A stretch of DNA of 64,000 nt from Linum tenue (Eukaryota; Streptophyta; Magnoliopsida; Malpighiales; Linaceae): positions 10,414,339 to 10,478,338 of the forward strand of contig CAMGYJ010000002.1 in NCBI GenBank assembly GCA_946122785.1, given 5' to 3'. Positions 36,009-46,191 of this stretch are shown in pieces; within the stretch, counting starts at the first letter, position 1; every line of letters begins with the position of its first letter. Made by a program: the position numbers and the translations under genes. The notes under the pieces are model-generated. The model saw nothing but the letters and a program-made list of their open reading frames with translations. It was not told the origin of the DNA and did not search any database.

Positions 36009-36663
36009 CATAGGCGGAGGCAGGGGCATTAGCCCTTGTCATGGGACAGGGGCAAATTTCGGAGTGGAAAAAAATACTCATATATATTTATATTGATGAT
36101 GGAACAAACAATTAAAGGTGGTATTATAGTATTTTATCAGTACAACACAACTTATTAGTTGTTCATAAATTGATATAAAATTAATTTATTATATTATAAA
36201 TGAACTTTTAATTGCAATAAAGACCTAATAAAATCTTTTTTCTCCTTTTGTCTATTCGTTTTTCCCCAACAATCTTGAAATTTTTCAGCAACAACGACAA
36301 TTCTACTAGTTTTGATTCCACCAATTTGCAACTACAAGTGCAGAAAGAACATTTTCAGTTTTGAGTTATATTAAGAACAAGTTTTGAAGTCGAATTGGCG
36401 ACCAATTTGCTAATGATTGTTTAGTGCGTTACATTAAAAGAGACTTACTTAACATTGTAGACAACAAATGTTTTGTGTTTTTTTTCACAATATGAAATTC
36501 CGTCGTGGTTGCTTATGAAAACAGTGATTTTATTAGTCGATTATTTTTTATATGTGAATGAATTATTTAGATATAATTAGTTTTAATTTTATTTATTAAA
36601 TAATTATATATTTATATTATGAAAAGAGGACAGGGGTAGTTTCAAATCCTGGCTCCGCCACTG
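36009..36663 (+). mobile_element. hAT deletion derivative with transposase C-terminal remnant, copy B
   Basis: A perfect 8-bp duplication TTTGTGAC flanks it (36001-36008, 36664-36671). The ends are CATAGGCGGAGGCAGGGGC and, reversed, CAGTGGCGGAGCCAGGATTT. At about 36331-36460 the plus strand encodes the hAT dimerisation domain: TSAERTFSVLSYIKNKF, a TGA where arginine is expected, then SRIGDQFANDCLVRYIKRDL. It is the inverted paralogue of copy A (33182-33743). The perfect target duplication suggests a younger insertion than copy A. Confidence 0.85.
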
Positions 36664-36671
36664 TTTGTGAC

Positions 36672-37611
36672 ATGCCTGCTGTGTGAGTCACCTAGTATCC
36701 TATAGCTACCTTTGTGTGGTGTCACCTAATATAACAGAGCTAAATTTGTGTGAATCACCTAATATCCCAACAACTTACCCTTCTCGTCTACAAATAACAA
36801 CATAAAAAAATCCAATCACCAACAGAGTATAATCAACATTTACTCAAAAAAAAAAAAAAAAAAAGCAGAACAAAATGAGGATGATATAGTTAGCTAGTTA
36901 TTCTCCTGATTGTTGTCCTGTTGTCAAATTTTTACGATTTAGCTGCATTTGACTACTATATGCTGGTTGTCCAATGGTCTGCCACATTGTGCATGAAGAT
37001 GCCACCATGCTACTACCCTTATCGAACACATTTCACCATTCACAATCGTCCTGCTACCGCGGGGTTGCCATTCCATCAACGCTCCCAACACTCTTGTCTG
37101 GTCAGCTTGAGGTAACACTTCTAGCAGCTGGATCGTATTTCTTCTTCTTATTCTTCTTGTATATTCATAATATTTTCTCACATGTCGTCGTTTTTTGCTT
37201 GGAGCAATAGTCGTTGTTGACTGCGCCAACGATTCAGAACCTTCACATCTCGTGGGCCCAGCTGCTAGACGAAGGTGACGCAAATCACAACCTTGAATTC
37301 TGGACCTATGAATGGAACCAACATTGGAGGTCCTCAGGGCGAGCACCAAAGATGTACTTCTACGAGGCAAATACTTGCATATGGATTCGTCTCTCCAAGC
37401 ACTTTGCAGCAGTATAGGCCAGCAGTGATCCAATTCCGCGCAATAGGAGAGCTCCATTTGAAACCCAACGTCATATGCTTTTCTCCGACACAAGGAGTCT
37501 ATTCCCTGTTGGAGATCCGCTACTGCACTGACCATGACCTGAAACTTATTTTGTGTACCATATACAAATGGCAATCATGATTCATGACAACATGTTGATA
37601 AACAAAATGAA
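36672..37611. other. unassigned region with open frames on both strands
   Basis: 36900-37580 is GC-richer than the surroundings and open on both strands, the longest frame being 211 codons on the minus strand (36939-37574). None of the translations shows a domain or signal peptide that can be recognised, and splice-like borders are not evident. It may be a captured or decayed gene fragment. A run of about 19 A lies near 36845-36863. Confidence 0.35.
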
Positions 37612-38201
37612 ATACCTTATTGGTTTACTCATTTGGGATAATATTATTCGTCTATACTGTTGATACTAGCATATCTAATAACGACAACAGAAGGCGATAT
37701 ATGTAACGAGAAATATCTTGTACCCTGATCAAGGATTTGGTCGAATGCAGGTTCTACTTCACGCTAGATCGAGCTATATAAATGTAGTTGGTCGTCATCA
37801 CAACCTTTTTTTCCCTAGTAAAACTAGCTAAAGGTTATGAACCGACTCCCTGAATGCTTCATGGAATTTTATTTCTCCTTCTTGATCATGGTTGATCTGT
37901 GCATGCATGATTGACTCATTCTTTAGGACGATAATCACTTCATGTAAGAACGTCAAGCATGATATACAAATAGATTTTTTTTTATCATAGTCAGATGAAA
38001 TAGTAGACAGATATGATTACAATAGGTAAAAATAACGTCAGTCGATACTAATCAAACTGGCAATGAAAGAGCCGTTTATGCCACAAAATGGGCAGCTCTA
38101 TTAGTTCCTAAGAATAAAGAGACAAGCAGCTTTATCACGATCTGAATGGATGCATCTGGATCCGTACGCACAAACCTTTCTTGGCCCTGTAAATAACAAA
38201 C

Positions 38202-38793
38202 AAAAAGGAGCAACGGACAAAAGCCAACAACAAAATATCTAATGCTTTACTAGTCCAATAAATAAAACTCACCGAAAACCAGCGCAGTCACAACAAGAAT
38301 AAAATTATGAATAAAAAGGATAAACCCATCCGACATTAAAATCTGCAGGTAATTGAAATTTGAAGGAGAAACCAGTTAAGCAGCTCACCTGCAAAACAAA
38401 CAAATACAAAAGCCGGACCAAGCCTCCCGAAAGGTCCAAAGCCGCATAGGCTCAAATCAACCAAGCAACAGAAACCAATACTAAAAGAATGACTAAGAAA
38501 AAGGAGCAACGGACAAAAGCCAACAACAAAATATCTAATGCTTTACTAGTCCAATAAATAAAACTCACCGAAAACCAGCGCAGTCACAACAAGAATAAAA
38601 TTATGAATAAAAAGGATAAACCCATCCGACATTAAAATCTGCAGGTAATTGAAATTTGAAGGAGAAACCAGTTAAGCAGCTCACCTGCAAAACAAACAAA
38701 TACAAAAGCCGGACCAAGCCTCCCGAAAGGTCCAAAGCCGCATAGGCTCAAATCAACCAAGCAACATAAACCAATACTAAAAGAATGACTAAG
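38202..38793. repeat. recent 296-bp tandem direct duplication
   Basis: Units 38202-38497 and 38498-38793 are almost identical; the only clear difference seen is CAACAGAAACC versus CAACATAAACC. The near identity indicates a recent event (or an assembly duplication). Confidence 0.9.
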
Positions 38794-38868
38794 AAAAATC
38801 ACACAGAAAGGGACCGACAGGCCCAGCCCAGTCGTGGGTAAGCTAAGATAATAAACTACAAGCGAAAA

Positions 38869-38870
<2 letters not shown>

Positions 38871-38916
<46 letters not shown>
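38871..38916. repeat. (AAT)n microsatellite
   Basis: About 15 uninterrupted AAT units. Confidence 0.95.
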
Positions 38917-38917
<1 letters not shown>

Positions 38918-39621
38918 CAATGGCTGAAGACAAGATAAAGAGATAACTTTTAGCAATCAATAATAATAAAAAGGATGATAGTCACTCAATAAAAAAATTA
39001 AATACCAAAATCGAGGCACTTAACTAGTTACCACGTTGCATGGAAGGGAATAGGATAAGAACCATCCAGCCCAGCCGCCCACATCCACCAGTACAAGAGC
39101 CACGCCTGTCAGGCACCTGACAACAGAAGGGCAACGCACGACAGGAATTTGCCAGCGCTTGAGCACAACGACGGCCAACCAGCGACCGCTCGGATCGAGA
39201 CTGGGCCGACTTCCTTCGCAGCGCTGTAGAGGACGACGAGACAGCAACCAGACATCACCCCAGCAGCTGCCAGTAGTCTCCCGGCGGACTAGCTCCATCC
39301 CCGGTCGGTTTTGAGGCCTACAAAACAAACAAACAAAAATCGCCTCTCGATAGCACTGTGAACCCCATGCCAAGGGATTGAAACAGGCCTAAAAGCCTCA
39401 GTCGAAGAGTGGACGACAGAATCGGAACAGTCGATCAACGCCCAAAAAAATAATTCTATTTATCCCTACCTATGAAGCAAACGGATTTTTTAATCCCAAA
39501 GTAAAAAAGAAGAGGAATCCTAGAAAAAGGCAGGTGGAGAAGAAAAGGAAAAGGATCGCTCTGGTAAAGGGGAAAACAGTTGCAGTACTACTTCCCAAGT
39601 AAAGCAAGATCGTCCTCAAAA

Positions 39622-39810
39622 TCAACACCGTTCGCCTTTGACGGTGAGATTGAGAAGAGCGAGCAAGGCGGCCTCGTGGCGGTTGGCGGAGTCACGCACC
39701 CGGAGCATGGAGACGAGGTGCGGAACGACGTGGGCGAGCAGGCGGTGCTGCGAGGCCTTGGCGAGGCGGCGGAAGGAAGGAGAGGAAAATTGAAACTGCT
39801 GGCGTTTCTT
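39622..39810 (-). pseudogene. armadillo-repeat (U-box E3-like) gene fragment
   Basis: On the minus strand a 63-codon frame reads SFRRLAKASQHRLLAHVVP, then HLVSMLRVRDSANRHEAALL and ALLNLTVKGER before a stop. The pattern of a helix ending in a loop followed by EAALLALLNLTVK is typical of ARM repeats in plant U-box (PUB) proteins. The codons are strongly GC-ending, unlike the AT-rich surroundings. Only one to two repeats are present and no U-box is seen, so it is a fragment. It sits at the 5' end of the retro-inserted segment, as if a host exon had been co-transcribed or fused to it. Confidence 0.6.
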
Positions 39811-39930
39811 TAGGTAAGAGGAGATTAGTTATTTGCTTACAAATAGATCTATTTGAAAACAAGGATTAGGAAAAAAACGGAATGGAGGGTTCCTTCTTCT
39901 CTGTTTATGGTCCAACAAGTTGACGAGATC

Positions 39931-40387
39931 GAAGCAAAGAGACCCCATGCTGATAAGCCTCGAGTCTCAATGAGAATTGAATTTAAATGGAGTCATGAAT
40001 GCATAATAAATCGAACATAACATCGTCCTTTATAACAAATTTTCATCTAAGTTATTCTTCTCTCATCATTAATTCAATTGAGTTTGTGTGATGATCTGAA
40101 AATTAGGCACAAGTGACCTTGCAAGGACATATTATTGCAAACTTCTATGACAAATTCGTTCAATGACCAAAAGAGAATGACCGATTTGTAGTGAAAGTAG
40201 ACTTTACTGACCATTCCTATAATTGTCCTCCAGCTTTCTCCCGAACTTTCGATCGTAATTCCACATCATCACACAGTTGGACGGCGAGGATTTATTCTGT
40301 CGAATTCGCCCACACCTCCGCTGTCTTATCACAGCCGTCCATTTCAATCGGCGTTAAGGTCGCGGCGACGATCCCGCGGCGCGGTCC
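39931..40387. other. intergenic region left of the SHL-proximal MULE
   Basis: No gene. The GC-rich part 40230-40387 continues across the element into the SHL upstream region, and so was once contiguous with 42768-43012. Confidence 0.4.
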
Positions 40388-40617
40388 ACCTAATAAGGGA
40401 CTAGATACTATAACAACACTCCCTTTGTTGTTATTGTAACAACACTAGTCTCCAACCAATAGGAAGCTAGGGTTGTGATGACTTTTTATTAGTTAAGTTG
40501 ACCTAGTGTAAAATCAAAGCAGGGGTATTATTGTCATTATGTAAAAAATAATAAATAATTAAATAATTAAAAATTAAAAATTAAAAATAATTTTTTTTAT
40601 TTTCGGCCCAAAATTTT

Positions 40618-40850
40618 GGTCGCCGGAAGTCGGCCATCGGTCGCCGGAATCTGGTCGCCGGTCACCGGAATATGCTTTTTGTCACCGGAATATGCTATTT
40701 TGTCATCGGAATATGCCACCGTCGCTGGAATATGCTCACCGTGGTCGGAATATGCTTATCGGCGTCGGAATCTAGTCATCGGGACCGGAATATGCTTATC
40801 GGCGCCGGAATCTACTCACTGACGGTCATCGGAGTTTGGTCAACGGGTTT
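40618..40850. repeat. degenerate GGAATATGC / CACCGG short-period repeat
   Basis: At least ten copies of a 20-30 bp unit centred on CGGAATATGC or CGGAATCT, preceded by GTCGCCG/GTCACCG. Units vary in length and sequence, indicating an old array. Confidence 0.8.
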
Positions 40851-40914
40851 CGTTGATCGGCCAACGGTCTTCGTTGACCGGTCAACGACCAACGACCACC
40901 GGATGTTATGGTCT

Positions 40915-41760
40915 GCATTGTGAGATTTATGGTTTGGTTTCTCATATTTTTGTATGTCTTTTGTGGTTTGTTTTATCGTGTTTCTGGTTTGCATTAAGAA
41001 GTTTTTGGTCTGCTTTATCGTGTTTGTGGTTTGCATTGAGAAGATTCTGGTTTGCTTTCAAAAATTTTGTGTTTTGCATTGAGGGATTTGTGGTTTGTTT
41101 TAGGAGATTTGTGGTATGCATTAGGAGGTTTCTGGTTTATTTTTGTGGTTTGCTTTAACGTGTTTGTGGTTTGAATTATGAGGTTTCTGGTGTGTTTTTT
41201 AAAATTCTGTGGTTTGCTTTGTGAGGTTTCTGGTTTGTTTTAATATATTTTTGGTCTGCATTAGGACGTTTCTGGTTTGTTTTTGTGGTTTGCTTTATCG
41301 TGTTTGTGGTTTGCATTAAGAAGTTTCTGGTTTGCTTTCAAAAAAATTGTGGTTTGCATTGTGAGGTTTCTGGTTTGTTTTAATAGATTTGTGGTCTGCA
41401 TTAGGACGCTTATGGTTTGCTTTTTGTGGTTTGATTTACTATGTTTGTGGTTTGCATTAGGAGGTTTCTGGTGTGCTTTCGCAAATGTTGTGGTTTGCTT
41501 TGTGAGGTTTGTGGTTTGTTTTAGGAGATTTATAGTATGCATTAGGAGGTTTCTGGTTTGATTTTTTGTGGTTTGTTTTAACGCGTTTGTGGTTTGCATA
41601 AGGCGGTTTCTGGTGTGCATATAAAATATTTGTGGTTGGCTTTGTGGGATTTCTGATATGTTTTAAGCGATTTATGGTATACATTAGGAGGTTTTTAGGT
41701 ACATTTTATGATTTTTTTATAGTGTTTGTGGTCTACATTAACAGGTTTAAACCAAACCTT
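40915..41760. repeat. TTTGTGGTTTGC minisatellite
   Basis: More than twenty degenerate units of roughly 30-45 bp, each with GTGGTTTGC or CTGGTTTG followed by ATTA(G/A)GA and GGTTT. Alternating unit types suggest a higher-order repeat. The array stays open over long stretches on both strands, which produces spurious ORFs rich in F/V/C/W (plus) or N/K/T/H (minus). Confidence 0.85.
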
Positions 41761-42329
41761 TCACATCAGGGGTCCTAACCAGCTTCTCACTCTCTCATTT
41801 GTTTAAAGTTTAAATGAAAAGCGGAGATCACCTACACGGTCGAATAGCTAGGTGGAAGGTTTAGCTAGTGCTGCTTGTAACCAGACAAAAAAGAGAGAGT
41901 TACGATACACCACATGGTCAAACTACTACTTCATAGGGCAAAAACAGAGGAGCTAAGACTTATTGACAATTCCAATCAGATAGTTGGTTCATTCATGTTC
42001 AAACATCATAAATGGGAAACAAATACTAAACTAGTACAAGATCGATCAGCCACTGAATGCAAGTAGCAGTAAAGTAAAGTGTTTACACTACTAATCATAT
42101 TCTGGTGCTCGACTCCGCTTCGTTAGGCGTTTGATCAGTGAGAATCGCCGGGGGCGACGGTTGAGGAACAGGTAAGGACTCACCAAATTTCAGTATCGGC
42201 AGAAGCTCCCCCAAAACCGAGCAGAGATCCCACCTCTCCGCCTCGACCAGGTCGTATCCAAAACCTTCCGCTCCACCGAACAACGAGGAGGAGGAAGAGG
42301 AGCAATATTTCAGATCTAGATTACCCCCA

Positions 42330-42560
42330 ATGCGATGGTCGGATACGAGGAATCACGCTACCTCCTCGGGGAGACACGTGGTCGACAGATGTGGCGATTT
42401 CATGCCCGTCGACGAAGAAGGAACACCGGGCGCTTTTCGGTGCGCCGCCTGCGACTGCCACCGCAGCTTCCACCGCCAGGAGATGGATGCTCCAAGAACC
42501 TCCGGCGTCGATATTACTCTTTCATCCGCCTCCGCTCTCATAGGCACAATAAGCCGGTAG
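42330..42560 (+). pseudogene. ZF-HD / mini zinc finger (MIF) domain fragment
   Basis: The plus strand encodes [20 protein letters not shown], then [20 protein letters not shown] and HRQEMD, a good match to the ZF-HD dimerisation zinc finger (family pattern C-x3-NHA...G.H..D.CGEFMP...CAAC.CHRNFHR). The first family cysteine, expected just before NHA, is replaced (WSDTRNHA), so metal binding is probably impaired. The frame ends about 25 residues after the finger with no homeodomain, as in MIF proteins, although truncation on capture is just as possible. It lies inside the Mutator-like element and has high GC content like a host exon. Confidence 0.75.
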
Positions 42561-43012
42561 CCACCAGCACAATGACGACTGTGGAGATGAGCGGCGATGA
42601 AATTCTGCAGAAAAAGAGAGAGAAGTCATGGGAAGGGGAAGGGGCGAGGGCGAGTGGTTTTTTATTAATTTTTATTTTGGAATTTTTAATGTTAATTTAC
42701 TGTTTTGTCCTGTTGGTACCGTAACAACACAAGCAGTGTTGTTATGCTATCTCCGCCCACCTAATAAGTAAGAAAGGAATATCTCTCCCCAAGAATTTAG
42801 AAAAATAAAGAAAAAGCGATTTATTTCTTTTAGCAAAAATTCAATTCAAAAAAATATTCAATATCTGCTCTCTCTCCCCCCCGTTTTTCCTGCGCATGTC
42901 CTCAGTTTCCCGACCACACACATCGCCACCACTACCCACTCCACCGCCGCCGCCGCAATAAACCACCGCCGCTTCACTTCCCCTATCGCCGACGTCACCA
43001 TTTTCATCTTCC

Positions 43013-45393
43013 ATGGGCAAGCCCAAAACCCCGCGCCGGAGTCTCGACTCCTACTCTGTCAAGCACATCAACAAAACCGTTAAACGTGCGTACGGTTCTG
43101 ACTAAAACCCTAATTTCCTTTTTTTCTTCTTCTTCTTCCTTCCCGTCTCTCAATTGGGAGTGAGAATAATTTTTTGTCGTTCTATGTTTTCAGCCGGCGA
43201 CTGCGTGATGATGCGCCCGGCGGACAACTCCACGTCGTCCTACGTGGCGAAGATCGAGCGGATCGAGTCGGACAGCCGAGGCGCCAACGTCAAGGTGCAT
43301 GTGAGGTGGTACTACCGGCCGGAGGAGTCAATTGGTGGACGCCGGCAGTTCCATGGCTCCAAGGAAGTGTTTCTCTCCGATCACCGTGATATCCAGAGCG
43401 CGGATTCGATTGAAGGCAAGTGTACGGTCCACAGCTTCAAGAGCTACGGGAAGCTTGAGGCTGTTGGGGACGAGGACTTCTTCTGTCGGTTCGAGTATAA
43501 TTCCATCACCGGAGCCTTCAATCCCGATAGAGTCGCCGTGTACGTTTGAGTTTTTGTCTCTCTTGAATTTGACAGTTTGCTGCTGTTATTTCGTTAGCTT
43601 ATAAAAAAAAAAATGGGTCAGTCTTTTGTAGCTTTCATCTTTCTCTTTCTATTGACATGATGCAACTCTTCTGTGTGTGCCATGGTCATGGATTTACTCG
43701 TCCATCTTGTAAAGTTGTCAGTCACTTCACCTAAGCTAAAATGTATTGCTGTGAGGGGACAGAGTTGGTGTTTCAATTGGTAGCAAATTTGATTAGTTGC
43801 GTTTGATGGTTGCGAAAAAAGGTTGGTGGTTTTTACTATAACGTTTTGGTTTAATGTGTTGTGTGGTCATTGGTGGGTATTTGGTGTAGAGGCTGACAAG
43901 AAGTTGTTGATTAGTGATGGTTATATAAGCTAGTTGTATCTATGATGCATTTTATTTGTTTCATGTCCTGTTATGGTTCTCTCTTTCAGGATGTTGACTT
44001 GAGTTTGACTGTGGCAGGTATTGTAAATGCGAGATGCCATACAACCCCGATGACCTAATGGTGCAGTGTGAAGGCTGCAGCGACTGGTAAGTTGCATCCT
44101 TTTCACATATTGTAGCTCAGGTATGGTGAATGCCTTTGCTGTATATTTCTCGCTGAGTACCTTTTCATTCATTGCTTATTACCCGGGTTTGTATCCATTT
44201 ATTTTCATAGCTTTTTGCTTTGATTCACCCAGGCCCTGAATTCATCTCACACTCTAAAGGGAGCTGTTAATTTAATGCACATCTTTCCAGATGCATCATA
44301 TGTATAATGTAACTCTAGTTATTACTTATTAGTTCTGCTACCTTTCCGTTTTTTGTTGTCGTATTGGTATAGTTGAGACACTTGTAGGAATTGGTTCTGC
44401 AGCATCGTGTAAAGTTTGATGCTTTGGATACTCTTTCGAAGTCACAGCAGGAGGCACTTAGTAAATTAGTTGTTTGCCTATAGAGTTATCGTGTACAGTC
44501 CATAATCAGAAAGGTAGAAGTATTTGCTTTAAGTATTAGGATTGGTGGTTTTATAGCTCAAAGTCTCAAACTCAACTTGGACTGATAGAAGAACAATTCT
44601 TGGTGGCAGAGTATGTACTAGGAATAGGATTGGTGCTTTGAGTCACATTACATAGTGTGTAGTATGGTAAGAAAGCCACTTCATAAGGATTTGCTTTTCG
44701 TGGTTTATGAGGGAAGTCTTGTTCCTTTGAACATAAGGTATGAAAACACGAAACATCTTGGACCCTGATAGTTGTCTAGGTTGCACTTTGGTTTTTTGTG
44801 GCATTCACTAAAAGAAAGTTCTCAAAGATAATGGGTTCGGCATTTGAAAACTAGATCAGTAAATCAGCTGCAATGTTTCTAATTTTGCTAAGAGGCGAAT
44901 AGTTATACATCCTGCACTGCGTTGAAAACTGGTTCTTTTGTTTGGGGCTCTCTATATTCATATTATGATGATCTCCATTTTGCAATTCATAACTTTGCCA
45001 TAATGCAGTTGCCAGCTTTAGTATTACTAGAGATGTTTTCCCCTGGGTGCCATTCGTTCTGAATGATCGTAATGAGAAGCCATTGTTTTGCATACTATTT
45101 GATTCAGGTTTCATCCTGCTTGTATAGAAATGACGGCAGAGGAAGCTAAAAGGCTCGACCACTTCTACTGTGAGACCTGCTCATCCCAAGTCCAAAAGAA
45201 GTTGCAGAACTCCCATGATACTGATGCTACAACTGCTGCTACTACCTCACCAAAACAATCAGTTACGAAGGTAATACCAGCCGTTCACCGAATGCTCCTT
45301 TCAATTGCATCATCCATTCTCTCACCGTCACATTGTTGACTTCCTTAATGCGTTGTTTTCTCCCAGGCGGGACCAAAGAGGCGTCGAAGATGA
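43013..45393 (+). CDS. SHL: SHL (SHORT LIFE), BAH-PHD histone reader
   Basis: Nuclear chromatin reader; in Arabidopsis SHL and its relative EBS bind H3K27me3 through the BAH domain and H3K4me2/3 through the PHD finger and restrain flowering. Five exons (43013-43085, 43194-43539, 44018-44086, 45108-45270, 45367-45393) join in phase to 225 residues, close to the 228 of Arabidopsis SHL. N-terminus [23 protein letters not shown] domain about 23-140 ([65 protein letters not shown]). PHD finger about 140-192 with its cysteine/histidine ligands ([33 protein letters not shown]). The basic tail GPKRRRR is a likely nuclear signal. [13 protein letters not shown] and FHPACI favour SHL over EBS. All zinc ligands are kept. 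Confidence 0.95.
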
Positions 45394-46191
45394 TGACAAG
45401 AGGCGCATAGAATCGTGCTATAAGAAACTAAACTTGTGCGATCATCTTCATCTTCTGAGTTTAGGTGATGATGGCTGAGTGGCAGTTTGTACTCTATGAG
45501 CTGGCTGAGGATGGCACTGCTTTTTTAAGGACGCCCTTTGCTATGTTGTATTTATGTTTATATATAGGGTTTGATCACTGCTACCTTCTTATGTTAATAT
45601 ACAATCTAGGTTTTTTTTTTTTGCAAAGACCCGAACTCCTTACGTGCGAGTTGACACAATCTAGGTGCACAATTTGGTTAGAGTAAATGCGTTGAGAGAC
45701 GTCTAGGCAAATAACATGGTCACTTGTTAGTTTTAGTAAACATTGTGATATTAACAAATACCTATGGTTTGCGAAGGCAATGCGTAGAGTAAGTTAGTGA
45801 AATGATGTTTTAGTTTGCACTCCATATCTTAGCCTATAAAGTATTGAACATTGTTGATATGATCTCGTTGTTGAAGTAAAACAATATTATTCAATCGCCA
45901 TCATTTTAACATAATTGCACCAGATTTGGTATCCGTGAAAGAATATCAAGAACCAATCGTAAACAAACCAATCCAGCCTACTGTGCAACCTCTTACGATG
46001 TTATTCCGATTTACAATAGGTGGATCCTAACTAGATATCGAACACTTACAACGAGAATCGTTTTACTTCCATATAGCACGAACGACGAATGAACCAAAGA
46101 ATTTCCTACCAGCAGATCCACGCTCGTCTCTCCTGTTTCTCCTACGCTGAAAACTGAAATGAGACCGATCTCTGTCGTTATTCGTGTACCT
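45394..46191. other. convergent 3' flanks of SHL and the WD40 gene
   Basis: No additional gene. The two genes converge here, so the interval holds both 3' UTRs and a short AT-rich spacer. Confidence 0.5.

Larger units (their letters stand above)
37976..39837 (-). mobile_element. retro-inserted segment, 1.86 kb, with poly(T) left end
   Basis: An 11-bp direct repeat TACAAATAGAT flanks it (37965-37975, 39838-39848). It begins on the plus strand with a short T run, as expected for a poly(A) tail on the minus strand, so it is read as a target-primed retro-insertion in minus orientation. The paralogous empty site in copy 1 supports the borders. Inside are a 296-bp tandem duplication, an AAT microsatellite, a 117-codon minus-strand frame (39020-39373) without recognised domains, and at its 5' end an armadillo-repeat fragment. 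No reverse transcriptase was seen, so it is a non-autonomous LINE-like or chimeric cDNA insertion. Confidence 0.65.
37612..39930. repeat. segmental duplication, copy 2 (interrupted)
   Basis: Paralogue of 34543-36008 in the same orientation, about 3.07 kb away. It is split by the retro-inserted segment at 37976-39837. Copy 1 (GATATACAATCAGAT...TTTGAAAACATGG near 35885-35915) represents the empty site for that insertion. Confidence 0.75.
40397..42758. mobile_element. Mutator-like element carrying a gene fragment (Pack-MULE type), 2.36 kb
   Basis: The 9-bp direct repeat ACCTAATAA flanks it (40388-40396, 42759-42767). The ends are inverted: GGGACTAGATACTATAACAA on the left and GGGCGGAGATAGCATAACAA reversed on the right, both followed by CACT and a TGTTGTTA block. 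No transposase is present. Inside, from left to right: a GGAATATGC-type short repeat (40618-40850), a long minisatellite (about 40915-41760), a GC-rich minus-strand frame (42095-42283) of unknown origin, and a ZF-HD zinc-finger remnant (42330-42560). The right end lies 254 bp before the SHL start codon. The combination of 9-bp duplication, TIRs and host gene fragment fits a Pack-MULE. Confidence 0.85.

Noticed and set aside
39580..39813. 77-codon plus-strand frame
   Set aside because: It is the shadow of the armadillo fragment on the opposite strand, which has the recognisable motif.
40812..41684. Long frames in the minisatellite (for example 41277-41561 plus and 41261-41620 minus)
   Set aside because: They are repeat translations (F/V/C/W-rich or N/K/T/H-rich) caused by a period that avoids stops, not proteins.
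42335..42724. 129-codon plus-strand frame in the Mutator-like element
   Set aside because: It is a different frame from the ZF-HD finger and shows only arginine-rich translation of the same bases.
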